This document shows positions 8,865 through 21,762 of a DNA stretch of 64,000 nt, in pieces; position 1 is the first letter of the stretch; every line of letters begins with the position of its first letter. The translations under genes and the position numbers were made by a program. The DNA comes from Pectobacterium aroidearum (GTDB taxonomy: Bacteria; Pseudomonadota; Gammaproteobacteria; Enterobacterales; Enterobacteriaceae), in the NCBI RefSeq assembly GCF_015689195.1, contig NZ_CP065044.1, forward strand, positions 3,658,001 to 3,722,000, read 5' to 3'. The notes under the pieces were generated by a model, which worked only from the letters and a program-made list of their open reading frames with translations, made no database searches and was not told the origin of the DNA.

Positions 8865-11720
8865 TTATTCCCCAGATGTTCTCGCCTGACGCACCACGTT
8901 ACTGTAATACGCCAGCGCCTGCTGCAAGGTATCCAGCGTAACCGGTTTTGACAAACAGTTATCCATCCCCGCGCCGAGGCAACGTTCCCTTTCTTCCGCC
9001 AATGCATTTGCCGTCACGCCGATAACCGGGAAGCGTAATCCCTGCTCGCGCATGCGCTGTGTAAACAGATAACCATCCATATTCGGCATATTGACATCCG
9101 TCAGTACGATATCGATATGATTTTTGCTCAATACACCCAGCGCATCGACGCCATCATTTGCCGTTATGGCCTGATAGCCCAGAGAACCCAGCTGATCCGC
9201 CAGCAGCCGACGGTTGATGGGGTGATCGTCAACCACGAGAATCATAATGTCGCCATTCTCATCCCGCACATAGCTGGCCAGCGGCGGTGAAATCTCGGTG
9301 TGCGTTCTGTCCTCGTTTTCTGAACGATAAATTTTCTCCAGCAAATCGGGCAGATGTTGAGGTGTGGATGTCCCTTGTACCCAGTGTCCTGCACTCACTT
9401 CCTGCGCGGCCCCATTATGGGCGCCGCTCATTACAATATGTGCCCGAACAGTGACGTCCTCTTCTGACACGTAATCGCTAATCATCACATCATCAGACGA
9501 CACGGTTTGATTCTGATAGCGCGCCACCTGCAATCCCTGATCCTGCAACAGCGTCAGCAGATAAGCTTCCAGCCGGGCATTACGTATTCTCAACCAGCAC
9601 ATCTTCCCTTGCAGGCTGGCATTGATCGCCGCAGGCGCATAACGTGCTTTATACAGCGGAATTCTGACGCCAAACAGGCTGCCGAGCCCCGGTTCCGACT
9701 CGATGGTAATGTCTCCATCCATCAGATTGACCAGCTTTTCACAAATTGCCAGCCCTAGCCCCGTCCCCTGAAAATGACGCTGAACGCCGCTCCCCGCCTG
9801 GAAGAACGGATCAAACAGCTTCACCGCCTCGCGGGGTTGAATCCCTACACCGGTATCACGCACCACAAATTCCAGATAGCCATCGCGGCAGCCAACTTCA
9901 AAAATGATGCAGCCCGTGTCCGTAAACTTGATGGCATTACTCAGCAGGTTAGACAACACCTGCTGCAAACGTACGGGATCGCCAAACAGGCTGACCGGTA
10001 CTTTTGGATCGATAAAGCAGTACAGCGTCAGGCGCTTTTTCACCACCAGTGGAAGATAGTTGCTGGTGATGTGGCTGATGACCTCATGCGGCGCAAACTC
10101 ACAGGGTTCTATCTTCAACTGCTCCGACTCGATCTTGGAAAAATCGAGAATATCGCTGATGATCTTCAGCAGCAGCGAGGAGGAATTGTTCATCGCCGCC
10201 ACCAGACGGTTGGCGTCCTGCGGCAGCGATTTGGTTTGCAGTAAATCGAGGTTACCGATAATTCCGTACAACGGCGTACGCAACTCATGGCTGACGGTGG
10301 CCAGGAACATCGATTTAGACTGGCTTGCCTGCTCGGCGGCATTCGCCATTTCCTGTAGCGACTCTTCCATTTTGACGCGCGCACTGACATCCAGCAGCAC
10401 ACAAATCGCCACGTTTTCATTACGATAGCGCGAATGGACAAAACTGATTTGCAGGTGATGATTACGGCTGGTCATGACATCCACAAACTTGGACTGCTGT
10501 TCGCAAATGATGCGGGTAATGCGCAGCCTGTCCTCGTGGGTCAGCAGGTTGAGATAGTTGTGCGCCAGCTCGTTACTGAGGATGTTCGTACCGTCATTGA
10601 TACGCAGGATACAAATCCCTACCGGTGCCGAAGCCACAATTTTGCGGTTGAATTGCTCGTTCTCTTCCAACTGGAACGCATTCACTTCTGCTGGCAACAG
10701 CATTTTCCGCTCAAACACCAGCGCCAGCACAAACAGTAAGATAGCCGATAGCATATTCAGCACCAGCATATTGATCATCAAGGCACTGATATGGGAGAGC
10801 AGCACCTTTAACGGCAGCGAATACACGATACTGAATGACGTCGGCGGCAGCGACTTCTTCAAAATGAGTTCATCATAACCATTCACATAGCCGAAATAGT
10901 TATGATCGGAGGGATAGCCATCTACCGACGAAGCGTAACGCCCTTTATCATCGGAAAACTGCAAAACCACCTGATTATATTGATCTAGCAACCGCGCCCC
11001 GATCGGGAATTTACCTATAGTGACGAAGTCATCCAGACGAATCGTCTGTTCAATCCCCATGATGACTTCCAGCTTGTTATCCACATAAATCGGCGTCAGC
11101 GCATATAAATAGCCGACATCGGGGATAGACGCGGGGGTAATCCAATAGAGCGTTTCATCGCGCCCGGTTTGGGTGCGATTCTTCTTCTGATCCTGAAACC
11201 GATCCTGCACGTTTTTAAGCAAGTTATCGCGGTCGAGCGACTGGTTACGGATGCCAAAATCAACCATACAGCGCCGATCGCCGCCGACAAAAAAGACCCG
11301 GTTAAGATCGTAGACGGCAGAGAAATTATCCTGCCAGCCGTTAAAGAAATGACTTAATGAAAGCAGTGCCGCATTCCCGCCATATTGCGTGGAGCAGGTT
11401 GCACCGGGCGCAAGCGAATAAACGGAGACACCAGGGCCTCCTTCCATTGGCGATTCTGCTTTTTCTCGCGCCAGCACCAGCCGATTTGCCGCCAGATACT
11501 GGAGTTCACGCACAATATCCGATGCGTGTCGAATATAGCCCTGCGACTGATCAAAGCTGAGGTTATACTCCTGCCGCAGTTCGGACTCTTTTCCATTCAA
11601 TACTTTAGTGACATAAAAAACGGATATCAGCGCGCCCAGCACCCACAGCATGATCGCCAGAACCCGAAACAAATAGCGGGAAACTTTTAACGTGGTATGG
11701 AATGAGGCGAGATATTTCAA
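8865..11720 (-). CDS. rcsC: RcsC, hybrid sensor kinase of the Rcs relay
   Basis: Inner-membrane sensor kinase that starts the Rcs phosphorelay and also acts as its phosphatase. The 951 aa contain an N-terminal membrane anchor (about 20-40), a large periplasmic domain, a second membrane segment (about 315-335), a linker, and the kinase core. The H-box VSHELRTPLYG gives His478. ATP-binding boxes are LSNAIKFTDTG, VRDTGVGI and GTGLGLAI. A receiver domain with Asp875 in LTDVNMPNMDG completes it; these positions agree with E. coli. It is convergent with rcsDB. Confidence 0.97.
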   Translation of the reverse strand: MKYLASFHTTLKVSRYLFRVLAIMLWVLGALISVFYVTKVLNGKESELRQEYNLSFDQSQGYIRHASDIVRELQYLAANRLVLAREKAESPMEGGPGVSVYSLAPGATCSTQYGGNAALLSLSHFFNGWQDNFSAVYDLNRVFFVGGDRRCMVDFGIRNQSLDRDNLLKNVQDRFQDQKKNRTQTGRDETLYWITPASIPDVGYLYALTPIYVDNKLEVIMGIEQTIRLDDFVTIGKFPIGARLLDQYNQVVLQFSDDKGRYASSVDGYPSDHNYFGYVNGYDELILKKSLPPTSFSIVYSLPLKVLLSHISALMINMLVLNMLSAILLFVLALVFERKMLLPAEVNAFQLEENEQFNRKIVASAPVGICILRINDGTNILSNELAHNYLNLLTHEDRLRITRIICEQQSKFVDVMTSRNHHLQISFVHSRYRNENVAICVLLDVSARVKMEESLQEMANAAEQASQSKSMFLATVSHELRTPLYGIIGNLDLLQTKSLPQDANRLVAAMNNSSSLLLKIISDILDFSKIESEQLKIEPCEFAPHEVISHITSNYLPLVVKKRLTLYCFIDPKVPVSLFGDPVRLQQVLSNLLSNAIKFTDTGCIIFEVGCRDGYLEFVVRDTGVGIQPREAVKLFDPFFQAGSGVQRHFQGTGLGLAICEKLVNLMDGDITIESEPGLGSLFGVRIPLYKARYAPAAINASLQGKMCWLRIRNARLEAYLLTLLQDQGLQVARYQNQTVSSDDVMISDYVSEEDVTVRAHIVMSGAHNGAAQEVSAGHWVQGTSTPQHLPDLLEKIYRSENEDRTHTEISPPLASYVRDENGDIMILVVDDHPINRRLLADQLGSLGYQAITANDGVDALGVLSKNHIDIVLTDVNMPNMDGYLFTQRMREQGLRFPVIGVTANALAEERERCLGAGMDNCLSKPVTLDTLQQALAYYSNVVRQARTSGE

Positions 11721-11777
11721 GTGGATACCGTTGAATAATGGAAGGACCCGTTTGCTGATACACTACCGAGTGTCGAT

Positions 11778-11804
11778 AAAAAAAGCCAGCGCATCGCGCT
11801 GGCT
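11778..11804 (-). terminator. gyrA intrinsic terminator
   Basis: Nine-base stem AGCCAGCGC/GCGCTGGCT (11784-11792 and 11796-11804) followed on the minus strand by a run of seven T, 30 nt after the gyrA stop. Confidence 0.88.
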
Positions 11805-11835
11805 TACTCGACTCATTCCGGTTTAATGGAAAGGC

Positions 11836-14490
<2,655 letters not shown>

Positions 14491-14521
14491 CTATTTAGGC
14501 ATCTACCCGTGTTCAGAAAAG

Positions 14522-14549
14522 TGAACCGTTCAGTAAGGTGAACTGTTCA
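14522..14549. promoter_or_regulatory. Tandem 11-bp palindromes in the gyrA leader region
   Basis: Two perfect interrupted palindromes, TGAACCGTTCA (14522-14532) and TGAACTGTTCA (14539-14549), are 17 bp apart centre to centre. They lie 47-74 bp upstream of the gyrA ATG. An additional half-site GTTCA lies at 14511-14515. They could be an operator, but I cannot name a binding protein. Confidence 0.35.
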
Positions 14550-14740
14550 AAAGGTGAAAAATTATATCACAAAGCGCCGTTTCGGGGGAAACTCCCTTCC
14601 ACCCTGAACAGACTGTTTTGCCACTGAACCTTTATTTTGCAGAGAAAGGTATCCCGCAGAGAAAAACGACACCGCTGCACGTTGCGACACGAGGGAGTAT
14701 ACTCGCGGCAGTAGAAGATGACGAAAGGCAGCGATAACAG

Positions 14741-15460
14741 ATGAATGTAGAAAATCAAACTCCGAACGTTGACCACCAGGAGATTGCCAAATTTGAGGCT
14801 ATCGCTTCACGCTGGTGGGATTTAGAAGGTGAATTCAAACCGTTACACCGCATTAATCCACTGCGTCTGGGTTATATTTCGCAGCGCGCGGAAGGCCTAT
14901 TCGGCAAGAAAGTGCTGGATGTCGGCTGCGGTGGCGGCATTCTAGCCGAGAGCATGGCGCGCGAAGGCGCGGATGTTACCGGACTCGATATGGGCGCAGA
15001 ACCGCTACAGGTCGCGCGTCTACATGCGCTGGAAAGCGGTGTCGCCGTCAATTACGTGCAGGAAACGGTAGAAGCCCATGCACAGGCGCATCCGGGCCTC
15101 TACGATGTCGTCACCTGTATGGAAATGCTGGAACACGTTCCAGACCCGCAATCCGTGGTGCAGGCCTGCGCTAAATTGGTCAAACCCGGCGGACACGTCT
15201 TTTTCTCCACCATCAACCGCAACGCGAAAGCGTGGATGATGGCCGTGATCGGCGCCGAGTATGTGCTAAAAATGGTGCCGCGCGGCACGCACGACATTAA
15301 GAAATTCATCCGCCCGGCTGAGCTGATGCACTGGGTTGACAGTACGCCGCTGCGCGAAAAGCATATCACCGGGCTGCACTACAACCCGCTGACAGACCAC
15401 TTTAAGCTCGGTCCAAACGTGGACGTGAACTACATGCTGCACACGCGCCACGATAAATAG
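14741..15460 (+). CDS. ubiG: UbiG, ubiquinone O-methyltransferase
   Basis: SAM-dependent methyltransferase performing both O-methylations of ubiquinone synthesis. The 239 aa show motif [14 protein letters not shown] (about 58-70), motif [14 protein letters not shown] (about 120-132) and the downstream [13 protein letters not shown] segment typical of UbiG. It is divergent from gyrA, as in E. coli. Start [27 protein letters not shown]-type N-terminus is family-like and is preceded by AAAGG. Confidence 0.97.
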   Translation: MNVENQTPNVDHQEIAKFEAIASRWWDLEGEFKPLHRINPLRLGYISQRAEGLFGKKVLDVGCGGGILAESMAREGADVTGLDMGAEPLQVARLHALESGVAVNYVQETVEAHAQAHPGLYDVVTCMEMLEHVPDPQSVVQACAKLVKPGGHVFFSTINRNAKAWMMAVIGAEYVLKMVPRGTHDIKKFIRPAELMHWVDSTPLREKHITGLHYNPLTDHFKLGPNVDVNYMLHTRHDK

Positions 15461-15819
15461 AGCGGATTCGGAGTATTCTTAAAAGCTGCGCGGTTTTTTG
15501 CCGCGCGCCTTCATTCATCTGGTGCCAAAACCAGCAAAGTCATCAGGTTTTCTTTTTCTTATCAGAACCCAGAATAATATTGACATCGCTACAGGCCTTA
15601 TCAGATGAGGTTTTTAACAAAACATCCTTTCTCAAACCTTTAAATTAACGAAAAATCAACTCTTGTTCTTCAAAGAATCCCCACTACAATACTCACCATG
15701 TAGTAGCCGTTTATCAAAAAATATCTATATCTAGTATTTATCCACAGAGTTAGTCACAGGGTTGTTTCTGTGAATAAACGGGGGATATTTTTTATTTTCA
15801 CCAATAGGTAAATCCCAAC
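15461..15819 (+). promoter_or_regulatory. ubiG-nrdA intergenic region, nrd control region
   Basis: This 359-bp gap starts with a GCGCGG/CCGCGC hairpin (about 15488-15507) that may end ubiG transcription. A perfect DnaA box TTATCCACA lies at 15738-15746, followed three bases later by a degenerate copy TTAGTCACA. E. coli nrdA likewise has paired DnaA boxes in its promoter. Nearby inverted repeats (ACTACA/TGTAGT at 15682-15704, CTATATCTAG at 15725-15734) could hold NrdR sites, but I cannot place them with confidence. Confidence 0.6.
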
Positions 15820-18105
15820 ATGAACCAGAGCTTGCTCGTTACCAAACGCGATGGCAGTAAAGAAAAAATCAATTTGGATAAAATCCACCGCGTCATTACC
15901 TGGGCCGCAGAAGGTTTACACAATGTCTCCGTTTCTCAGGTGGAACTGCGTTCACACATTCAGTTTTATGACAGCATCAAAACCTCTGATATCCATGAGA
16001 CCATCATCAAGGCCGCTGCCGATCTGATCTCCCGCGAAAGCCCGGATTACCAATATCTGGCCGCGCGTCTGGCTATCTTCCATCTGCGTAAAAAAGCCTA
16101 CGGTCAGTTTGAGCCGCCTGCCCTGCTGACTCACGTCACCAAGATGGTAGAACTGGGCAAGTACGACAAACACCTGCTGGAAGACTATAGCCCGGAAGAA
16201 TTTGCCCAGATGGACGCTTTCATCGATCACTGGCGCGACATGAATTTCTCCTATGCCGCGGTAAAACAGCTGGAAGGGAAATATCTGGTACAAAACCGCG
16301 TCACCGGTGATATCTACGAAAGTGCCCAGTTCCTGTACATTCTGGTCGCGGCCTGCCTGTTCTCCGGCTACCCGCGTGAGACGCGTCTGGATTACGTCAA
16401 ACGTTTTTATGACGCAATTTCCACGTTCAAAATCTCCCTGCCGACGCCAATCATGGCGGGCGTGCGCACGCCAACGCGTCAGTTCAGCTCCTGCGTGCTG
16501 ATCGAATGCGGCGACAGTCTGGATTCCATCAATGCGACATCCAGCGCAATCGTGAAATACGTTTCCCAGCGTGCCGGTATCGGTATCAATGCGGGCCGTA
16601 TCCGTGCGCTCGGTAGCCCGATTCGCGGCGGTGAAGCATTCCACACCGGCTGTATTCCTTTCTACAAACACTTCCAAACAGCGGTGAAATCCTGCTCTCA
16701 GGGCGGCGTACGCGGCGGGGCTGCTACACTGTTCTATCCTCTGTGGCATCTGGAAGTAGAAAGCCTGTTAGTGTTGAAAAACAACCGTGGTGTAGAAGGC
16801 AACCGCGTTCGTCACCTCGATTACGGCGTACAACTGAACAAACTGATGTATCAGCGTCTGGTAAAAGGTGAAGACATCACACTGTTCAGCCCGTCCGACG
16901 TGCCGGGGCTGTATGACGCGTTCTTCGCCGATCAGGATGAGTTCGAGCGCCTGTACGTGCAATATGAGCAGGATGACAGCATCCGCAAACAGCGCATCAA
17001 AGCCGTTGAGCTGTTCTCTCTGATGATGCAGGAACGTGCTTCCACCGGTCGTATCTATATTCAGAACGTTGACCACTGCAATACGCACAGCCCGTTCGAT
17101 CCGCAGATTGCGCCCGTTCGCCAGTCCAACCTGTGTCTGGAAATCGCGCTGCCGACCAAACCGCTGGACGACGTGAATGATGAAAACGGTGAAATCGCGC
17201 TGTGTACGCTGTCTGCTTTCAACCTCGGCGCCATCAACAGTCTGGACGATCTCGAAGAGCTGGCGACGCTGGCGGTACGCGCGCTGGATGCCCTGCTGGA
17301 CTATCAGGATTACCCGATCACAGCAGCAGAACGTGGTGCGATGGGTCGCCGTACGCTGGGAATTGGCGTGATCAACTTCGCTTACTATCTGGCGAAAAAC
17401 GGCGTGCGTTATTCTGACGGAAGCGCCAATAACCTGACACACAGAACGTTTGAAGCGATCCAATACTACCTGTTGAAAGCTTCTAACGTGCTGGCTCGCG
17501 AGCAAGGCGCCTGCCCGTGGTTCAATGAAACCACCTATTCGCAGGGTATTCTGCCTATCGATACCTATAAGCGCGATCTGGATGCAATCTGTAACGAACC
17601 GCTGCATCTCGACTGGGAAGCGCTGCGTAACGACATCAAAGAATACGGGCTGCGTAACTCCACGCTGTCGGCCCTGATGCCGTCTGAAACCTCGTCTCAG
17701 ATCTCCAACGCAACCAACGGTATTGAACCACCGCGCGGCCACATCAGCGTCAAGGCATCCAAAGACGGTATTCTGCGTCAGGTTGTGCCGGAGTACGAAA
17801 CGCTGAAAGACGCTTACGAACTGCTGTGGGAAATGCCGAGCAATGACGGCTACCTGCAACTGGTTGGTCTGATGCAGAAGTTTGTCGATCAGGCGATTTC
17901 TTCTAACACCAACTACGATCCGTCGCGTTTCCCATCCGGCAAAGTGCCGATGAAGCAACTGCTGAAAGATCTGGTCACGGCTTACAAATTCGGCGTGAAA
18001 ACGCTGTATTACCAAAACACACGTGACGGTGCTGAAGACGTACAAGACGACCTGCTGGCAGAACCGCAGGACGACGGTTGCGAAGGCGGCGCGTGTAAGA
18101 TTTAA
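15820..18105 (+). CDS. nrdA: NrdA, ribonucleoside-diphosphate reductase alpha (class Ia)
   Basis: Catalytic large subunit that reduces ribonucleoside diphosphates to deoxyribonucleotides. The 761 aa equal the E. coli length. An N-terminal ATP-cone (VTKRDGSKEKINLDKIHRVI) provides the overall-activity allosteric site. QFSSCVLIECGDS holds the first active-site cysteine (near 225), SNLCLEIALPT the radical cysteine region (near 439), and EIALCTLSAFNL the third (near 462). The C-terminal ECEGG-like tail reads CEGGACKI, the redox-active pair regenerated by thioredoxin or glutaredoxin. It is first in the nrdA-nrdB-yfaE operon. Confidence 0.98.
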   Translation: MNQSLLVTKRDGSKEKINLDKIHRVITWAAEGLHNVSVSQVELRSHIQFYDSIKTSDIHETIIKAAADLISRESPDYQYLAARLAIFHLRKKAYGQFEPPALLTHVTKMVELGKYDKHLLEDYSPEEFAQMDAFIDHWRDMNFSYAAVKQLEGKYLVQNRVTGDIYESAQFLYILVAACLFSGYPRETRLDYVKRFYDAISTFKISLPTPIMAGVRTPTRQFSSCVLIECGDSLDSINATSSAIVKYVSQRAGIGINAGRIRALGSPIRGGEAFHTGCIPFYKHFQTAVKSCSQGGVRGGAATLFYPLWHLEVESLLVLKNNRGVEGNRVRHLDYGVQLNKLMYQRLVKGEDITLFSPSDVPGLYDAFFADQDEFERLYVQYEQDDSIRKQRIKAVELFSLMMQERASTGRIYIQNVDHCNTHSPFDPQIAPVRQSNLCLEIALPTKPLDDVNDENGEIALCTLSAFNLGAINSLDDLEELATLAVRALDALLDYQDYPITAAERGAMGRRTLGIGVINFAYYLAKNGVRYSDGSANNLTHRTFEAIQYYLLKASNVLAREQGACPWFNETTYSQGILPIDTYKRDLDAICNEPLHLDWEALRNDIKEYGLRNSTLSALMPSETSSQISNATNGIEPPRGHISVKASKDGILRQVVPEYETLKDAYELLWEMPSNDGYLQLVGLMQKFVDQAISSNTNYDPSRFPSGKVPMKQLLKDLVTAYKFGVKTLYYQNTRDGAEDVQDDLLAEPQDDGCEGGACKI

Positions 18106-18117
18106 GCCAATAATAAT

Positions 18118-18140
18118 GAAAGGCTGCAATGCAGCCTTTC
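18118..18140 (+). other. Hairpin between nrdA and nrdB
   Basis: Near-perfect inverted repeat GAAAGGCTGC/GCAGCCTTTC 13 nt after the nrdA stop, followed by ATCCTTTTATAG. A second palindrome (AAAAAATGC/GCATTTTTT, about 18199-18219) directly precedes the nrdB ribosome site. They may attenuate or stabilise the message and set the NrdA to NrdB ratio. Confidence 0.55.
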
Positions 18141-18230
18141 ATCCTTTTATAGCGGGCGTCCCTGCCCATCCCCTACGGGGCTGCCGCAATCGGCATTAAA
18201 AAATGCTCACCGCATTTTTTGGAGAGACTC

Positions 18231-19361
18231 ATGGCCTATACCACTTTTTCACAGAATAAAAATGACCAGTTGCTAGAACCGATGTTCTTCGGTCAGTCCG
18301 TTAACGTTGCCCGTTTCGATCAGCAAAAATATGAAATTTTCGAAAAACTGATCGAAAAACAGCTGTCCTTCTTCTGGCGTCCAGAAGAAGTCGACGTGTC
18401 CCGCGACCGCATCGACTATCAGGCTCTGCCCGATCACGAAAAACACATCTTCATCAGCAACCTGAAATATCAAACGCTGCTGGATTCGATTCAGGGTCGT
18501 AGCCCGAACGTGGCGCTGCTGCCGCTGATTTCTATCCCTGAGCTGGAAACCTGGGTAGAAACCTGGGCTTTCTCGGAAACCATTCACTCACGCTCTTACA
18601 CGCATATCATTCGTAATATCGTGAACGATCCGTCGCTGGTGTTTGACGATATCGTAACGAACGAAGAGATTCTAAAGCGTGCCAAAGATATCTCTGGCTA
18701 CTACGACTCGCTGATCGAGATGACCGGCTACTATCATCTGCTGGGTGAAGGGACACATCAGGTCAACGGCAAAAGCGTGACCGTAGATCTGCACTCGCTG
18801 AAGAAACAACTGTATATTTGCCTGATGAGCGTAAATGCGCTGGAAGCGATTCGCTTCTACGTCAGCTTTGCCTGCTCGTTTGCTTTTGCAGAACGTGAAC
18901 TGATGGAAGGCAACGCCAAAATCATCAAGCTGATAGCCCGTGATGAAGCACTGCATCTGACCGGTACACAGCACATGCTGAACCTGATGCGCTCTGGTCA
19001 TGACGACCCTGAAATGGCGCAGATTGCCGAAGAGTGTCAGCAGGAGTGTTATGACCTGTTTGTGCTTGCCGCTCAGCAAGAAAAAGAGTGGGCTGAATAT
19101 CTGTTCCGCGACGGCTCGATGATTGGTCTGAACAAAGATATTCTGTGCCAGTACGTGGAATACATCACCAACATCCGTATGCAGGCGGTTGGCCTACCGC
19201 TACCGTTCCAGACGCGTACCAACCCCATTCCGTGGATCAACGCTTGGCTGGTATCCGATAACGTGCAGGTCGCGCCACAGGAAGTGGAAGTCAGCTCCTA
19301 TCTGGTTGGTCAGATCGATTCAGAGATCAGCGACGACGACCTGAGCGATTTCCAACTGTAA
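18231..19361 (+). CDS. nrdB: NrdB, ribonucleoside-diphosphate reductase beta
   Basis: Small subunit that carries the diferric-tyrosyl radical needed by NrdA. The 376 aa match E. coli exactly in length when started at ATG 18231 ([12 protein letters not shown]), which is preceded by GGAGAG at 18221-18226. A TTG upstream in frame gives four extra residues and is unlikely. Iron-ligand segments [20 protein letters not shown] and [26 protein letters not shown] are split here only for description and are both intact. yfaE begins 3 nt after the stop. Confidence 0.98.
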   Translation: MAYTTFSQNKNDQLLEPMFFGQSVNVARFDQQKYEIFEKLIEKQLSFFWRPEEVDVSRDRIDYQALPDHEKHIFISNLKYQTLLDSIQGRSPNVALLPLISIPELETWVETWAFSETIHSRSYTHIIRNIVNDPSLVFDDIVTNEEILKRAKDISGYYDSLIEMTGYYHLLGEGTHQVNGKSVTVDLHSLKKQLYICLMSVNALEAIRFYVSFACSFAFAERELMEGNAKIIKLIARDEALHLTGTQHMLNLMRSGHDDPEMAQIAEECQQECYDLFVLAAQQEKEWAEYLFRDGSMIGLNKDILCQYVEYITNIRMQAVGLPLPFQTRTNPIPWINAWLVSDNVQVAPQEVEVSSYLVGQIDSEISDDDLSDFQL

Positions 19362-19364
19362 TCG

Positions 19365-19625
19365 ATGAGCAACCCAACGATCACGCTGCGCACATCCGGT
19401 GCGCAGTTTTCCTGCTCAGACGACGGCCCTTCCCTGCTGGATGTGCTGGAGTCCAACCGTGTCAGCATTGAATACCAGTGCCGATCCGGTTATTGCGGCT
19501 CCTGTCGGTTGCGTCTGGTAAAAGGCAGGGTGGCCTATCGCCAAACTCCACTGGCCTGCATCCAACAGGATGAAATCCTCCCCTGCTGCTGCATGCCGCA
19601 GGGCGACATCGAGCTCGATATTTAG
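19365..19625 (+). CDS. yfaE: YfaE, 2Fe-2S ferredoxin for NrdB cofactor maintenance
   Basis: Small [2Fe-2S] ferredoxin-like protein (86 aa) that in E. coli supplies electrons to maintain or rebuild the NrdB diferric-tyrosyl cofactor. The cluster motif C-x4-C-x2-C is visible in CRSGYCGSC, with the fourth cysteine near LACIQQDE. The gene sits 3 nt after nrdB, which supports the functional link and the same transcript. Confidence 0.95.
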   Translation: MSNPTITLRTSGAQFSCSDDGPSLLDVLESNRVSIEYQCRSGYCGSCRLRLVKGRVAYRQTPLACIQQDEILPCCCMPQGDIELDI

Positions 19626-19741
19626 CCCCGACCTTCCCCACGGGCTAATCTTCCTATCACTCGCGCTGGCAGGCGCATTTCCTGCCCGCTTTCATGCTCA
19701 AGTGGGTTACACTATCCGCTGACATCATCTTTTGACTGATA

Positions 19742-19869
19742 TATACCCTAAATAATTCGAGTTGCAAGAAGGCGGAGACCGAGAGAATCCCCAGGAACTT
19801 ACATCAAGTAAGTGACTGGGGTGAGTAAGGGAATCCAACGCACATGCAGCTTGAAGTATGACGGGGATA
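19742..19869 (+). repeat. ERIC repeat (enterobacterial repetitive intergenic consensus)
   Basis: About 128 bp bounded by TATACCCTAAATAATTCGAG on the left and TGAAGTATGACGGGGATA on the right. The conserved core AAGTAAGTGACTGGGGTGAG is present. It lies between yfaE and qmcA and ends 23 bp before the qmcA start, so it will be in the qmcA leader if the promoter is upstream. Confidence 0.93.
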
Positions 19870-19892
19870 AAACAACCTGGAGGTTTTAAAAC

Positions 19893-20807
19893 ATGCTCAC
19901 CGTCATTCCTATTTTGATCTTTGTTGCGCTCATCATCGTCTGGTCAGGCATCAAAATCGTACCTCAGGGATATCAATGGACTGTAGAACGGTTTGGTCGC
20001 TATACCAAAACGCTGATGCCAGGGCTTAATCTGGTGGTGCCATTTATGGATCGCGTCGGCCGCAAAATTAATATGATGGAACAGGTGCTGGATATTCCCT
20101 CACAGGAAATCATTTCGAAAGATAACGCCAATGTGACTATCGACGCCGTATGTTTTATTCAGGTTATCGATCCGGCGCGCGCCGCCTATGAAGTCAGCAA
20201 TCTGGAACAGGCGATCGTCAACCTGACGATGACCAACATCCGTACCGTACTGGGTTCGATGGAGCTGGACGAAATGCTGTCTCAGCGCGATAGCATTAAT
20301 ACCCGCCTGCTGCACATCGTGGACGAAGCAACCAACCCATGGGGCATCAAAATCACCCGTATTGAGATCCGCGACGTCCGTCCGCCAACAGAGCTGATTG
20401 CCGCGATGAACGCGCAGATGAAAGCAGAACGTAACAAGCGTGCCGATATTCTGGAAGCCGAAGGGGTACGTCAGGCAGCGATCCTGAAAGCCGAAGGGGA
20501 AAAACAGTCGCAGATTCTGAAGGCGGAAGGTCTGCGTCAGTCCGCATTCCTGGAGGCTGAAGCGCGTGAGCGTGCGGCAGAAGCTGAAGCTCAGGCTACC
20601 AAAATGGTGTCCGAAGCTATCGCGGCGGGCGACATTCAGGCAGTGAATTACTTCATCGCGCAGAAATATACCGATGCGCTGCAACAGATTGGTTCTTCCA
20701 ATAACAGCAAAGTCATCATGATGCCGTTGGAAGCCAGCAATTTAATGGGAGCCATCGGCGGGATTGCAGAGCTGGTTAAAGACAGCAAAGAAAGCCGAGG
20801 TAAATAA
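19893..20807 (+). CDS. qmcA: QmcA, SPFH/band-7 membrane protein
   Basis: Stomatin/prohibitin-type membrane protein of 304 aa. An N-terminal hydrophobic anchor (about 2-20) is followed by the SPFH domain ([21 protein letters not shown]) and a long charged coiled coil rich in ILKAEGE and RQAAILEAE-like repeats (about 180-240). It is thought to form ring-like microdomains in the inner membrane; precise function is unclear. Its stop overlaps the start of ybbJ by one base, so the pair forms an operon with the NfeD partner usual for this family. Strong ribosome site GGAGG lies at 19880-19884. Confidence 0.95.
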   Translation: MLTVIPILIFVALIIVWSGIKIVPQGYQWTVERFGRYTKTLMPGLNLVVPFMDRVGRKINMMEQVLDIPSQEIISKDNANVTIDAVCFIQVIDPARAAYEVSNLEQAIVNLTMTNIRTVLGSMELDEMLSQRDSINTRLLHIVDEATNPWGIKITRIEIRDVRPPTELIAAMNAQMKAERNKRADILEAEGVRQAAILKAEGEKQSQILKAEGLRQSAFLEAEARERAAEAEAQATKMVSEAIAAGDIQAVNYFIAQKYTDALQQIGSSNNSKVIMMPLEASNLMGAIGGIAELVKDSKESRGK

Positions 20808-21262
20808 TGGGCATTGAACTGGTGATGGAAAATGCGCACTGGTTCTGGCTGTCGCTCGGCGGCCTGCTTTTAGCCGCCGAAATGCTGGGCGCCAGTGGCT
20901 ATTTACTGTGGAGCGGCTTATCGGCGGTATTGGTTGGGCTGTTAACGTGGGTCATGCCGCTGGGCTGGCCATGGCAGGGAACAATTTTTGCCATCCTGAC
21001 GATCGTCACGGCGCTGCTCTGGTGGTATTGGCTGCGTAAACGGACGCTGTCACGTCCACAGTCAACGCTTAACCAACGCGGGCAACAGCTGCTTGGCCTG
21101 CGCGCCACGCTGACCGAACCGGTGACCAACGGTTTCGGCCGGGTAAACATTGGTGACAGCAGTTGGCGTGTGAAATCAGAGCAGGATCTGCCTGCTGGTA
21201 CGCATGTTGAAGTGATTGCCATTGATGGCATCACGCTGCATGTGCGCCCAACAGAGCGCTAG
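20807..21262 (+). CDS. ybbJ: YbbJ, NfeD-family membrane protein
   Basis: Small NfeD-like protein of 151 aa. Hydrophobic segments cover about residues 10-80, and a C-terminal OB-fold-like soluble domain ([24 protein letters not shown]) follows. NfeD proteins partner with SPFH proteins such as QmcA, and the one-base overlap with qmcA supports co-translation. The biochemical role is not known. Confidence 0.92.
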   Translation: MGIELVMENAHWFWLSLGGLLLAAEMLGASGYLLWSGLSAVLVGLLTWVMPLGWPWQGTIFAILTIVTALLWWYWLRKRTLSRPQSTLNQRGQQLLGLRATLTEPVTNGFGRVNIGDSSWRVKSEQDLPAGTHVEVIAIDGITLHVRPTER

Positions 21263-21274
21263 CCGCACACATTC

Positions 21275-21293
21275 AGGGGAGCCCGTCTCCCCT
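21275..21293. terminator. Hairpin between convergent ybbJ and cueR
   Basis: Perfect 7-bp stem AGGGGAG/CTCCCCT with loop CCCGT, 12 nt after the ybbJ stop. It is followed by a short T stretch, so it probably terminates ybbJ. Confidence 0.55.
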
Positions 21294-21347
21294 TTATGAC
21301 GGCTTACTTTTTTGGCGATTTATGCTTCTGACTGTTTATTCTTCTGA

Positions 21348-21752
21348 CTACTTACTTTTCTGACAACAGCCCGCCAGATTATTGATTATCGGACAGTCTG
21401 CTCCGCCGTCACCTGGACACTGTTCGGCCAGCGCCAGCAACTGTTCACGCATCGCTTTCAACTCTTCGATATGCATCTCGATTTCCTGCACTTTCTGCAA
21501 GGTACGCGCTTTGACATCCGCACTTCGCCGCAGCGGATCGTTAAATAGCGTCACCAGTTCCCGGCATTCATCCAGATTAAAGCCAACCTGACGTGCCTGA
21601 CGCAGCAGCGTAAGCTCTTCGACGTGATGGTCGTCGTAGCTACGGTAACCATTTTCAGAACGCAGCGGCGTAGTCAGAAGTTCTTTTTCTTCATAGAAGC
21701 GAATGGTTTTACTGCTAAGACCGGTTTTTTTCGCAACATCACTGATATTCAT
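21348..21752 (-). CDS. cueR: CueR, copper-responsive MerR-family activator
   Basis: Cytoplasmic Cu(I)/Ag(I)/Au(I) sensor that activates copA and cueO-type promoters by untwisting a long-spacer promoter. The 134 aa have an N-terminal winged helix ([22 protein letters not shown]), a dimerisation helix (about 80-110) and the metal-binding loop with Cys112 and Cys120 in [10 protein letters not shown], the same numbering as E. coli CueR. A Cys-Cys pair also lies near the C-terminus (GCCQKSK). It is divergent from copA, whose promoter starts 11 bp from the cueR start. Confidence 0.96.
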   Translation of the reverse strand: MNISDVAKKTGLSSKTIRFYEEKELLTTPLRSENGYRSYDDHHVEELTLLRQARQVGFNLDECRELVTLFNDPLRRSADVKARTLQKVQEIEMHIEELKAMREQLLALAEQCPGDGGADCPIINNLAGCCQKSK

Positions 21753-21762
21753 GATTTCCCCC

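Noticed and set aside
15722-15742. NrdR boxes in front of nrdA
   Set aside because: AT-rich inverted repeats are present but their match and mutual spacing are too uncertain for a call without a motif scan.
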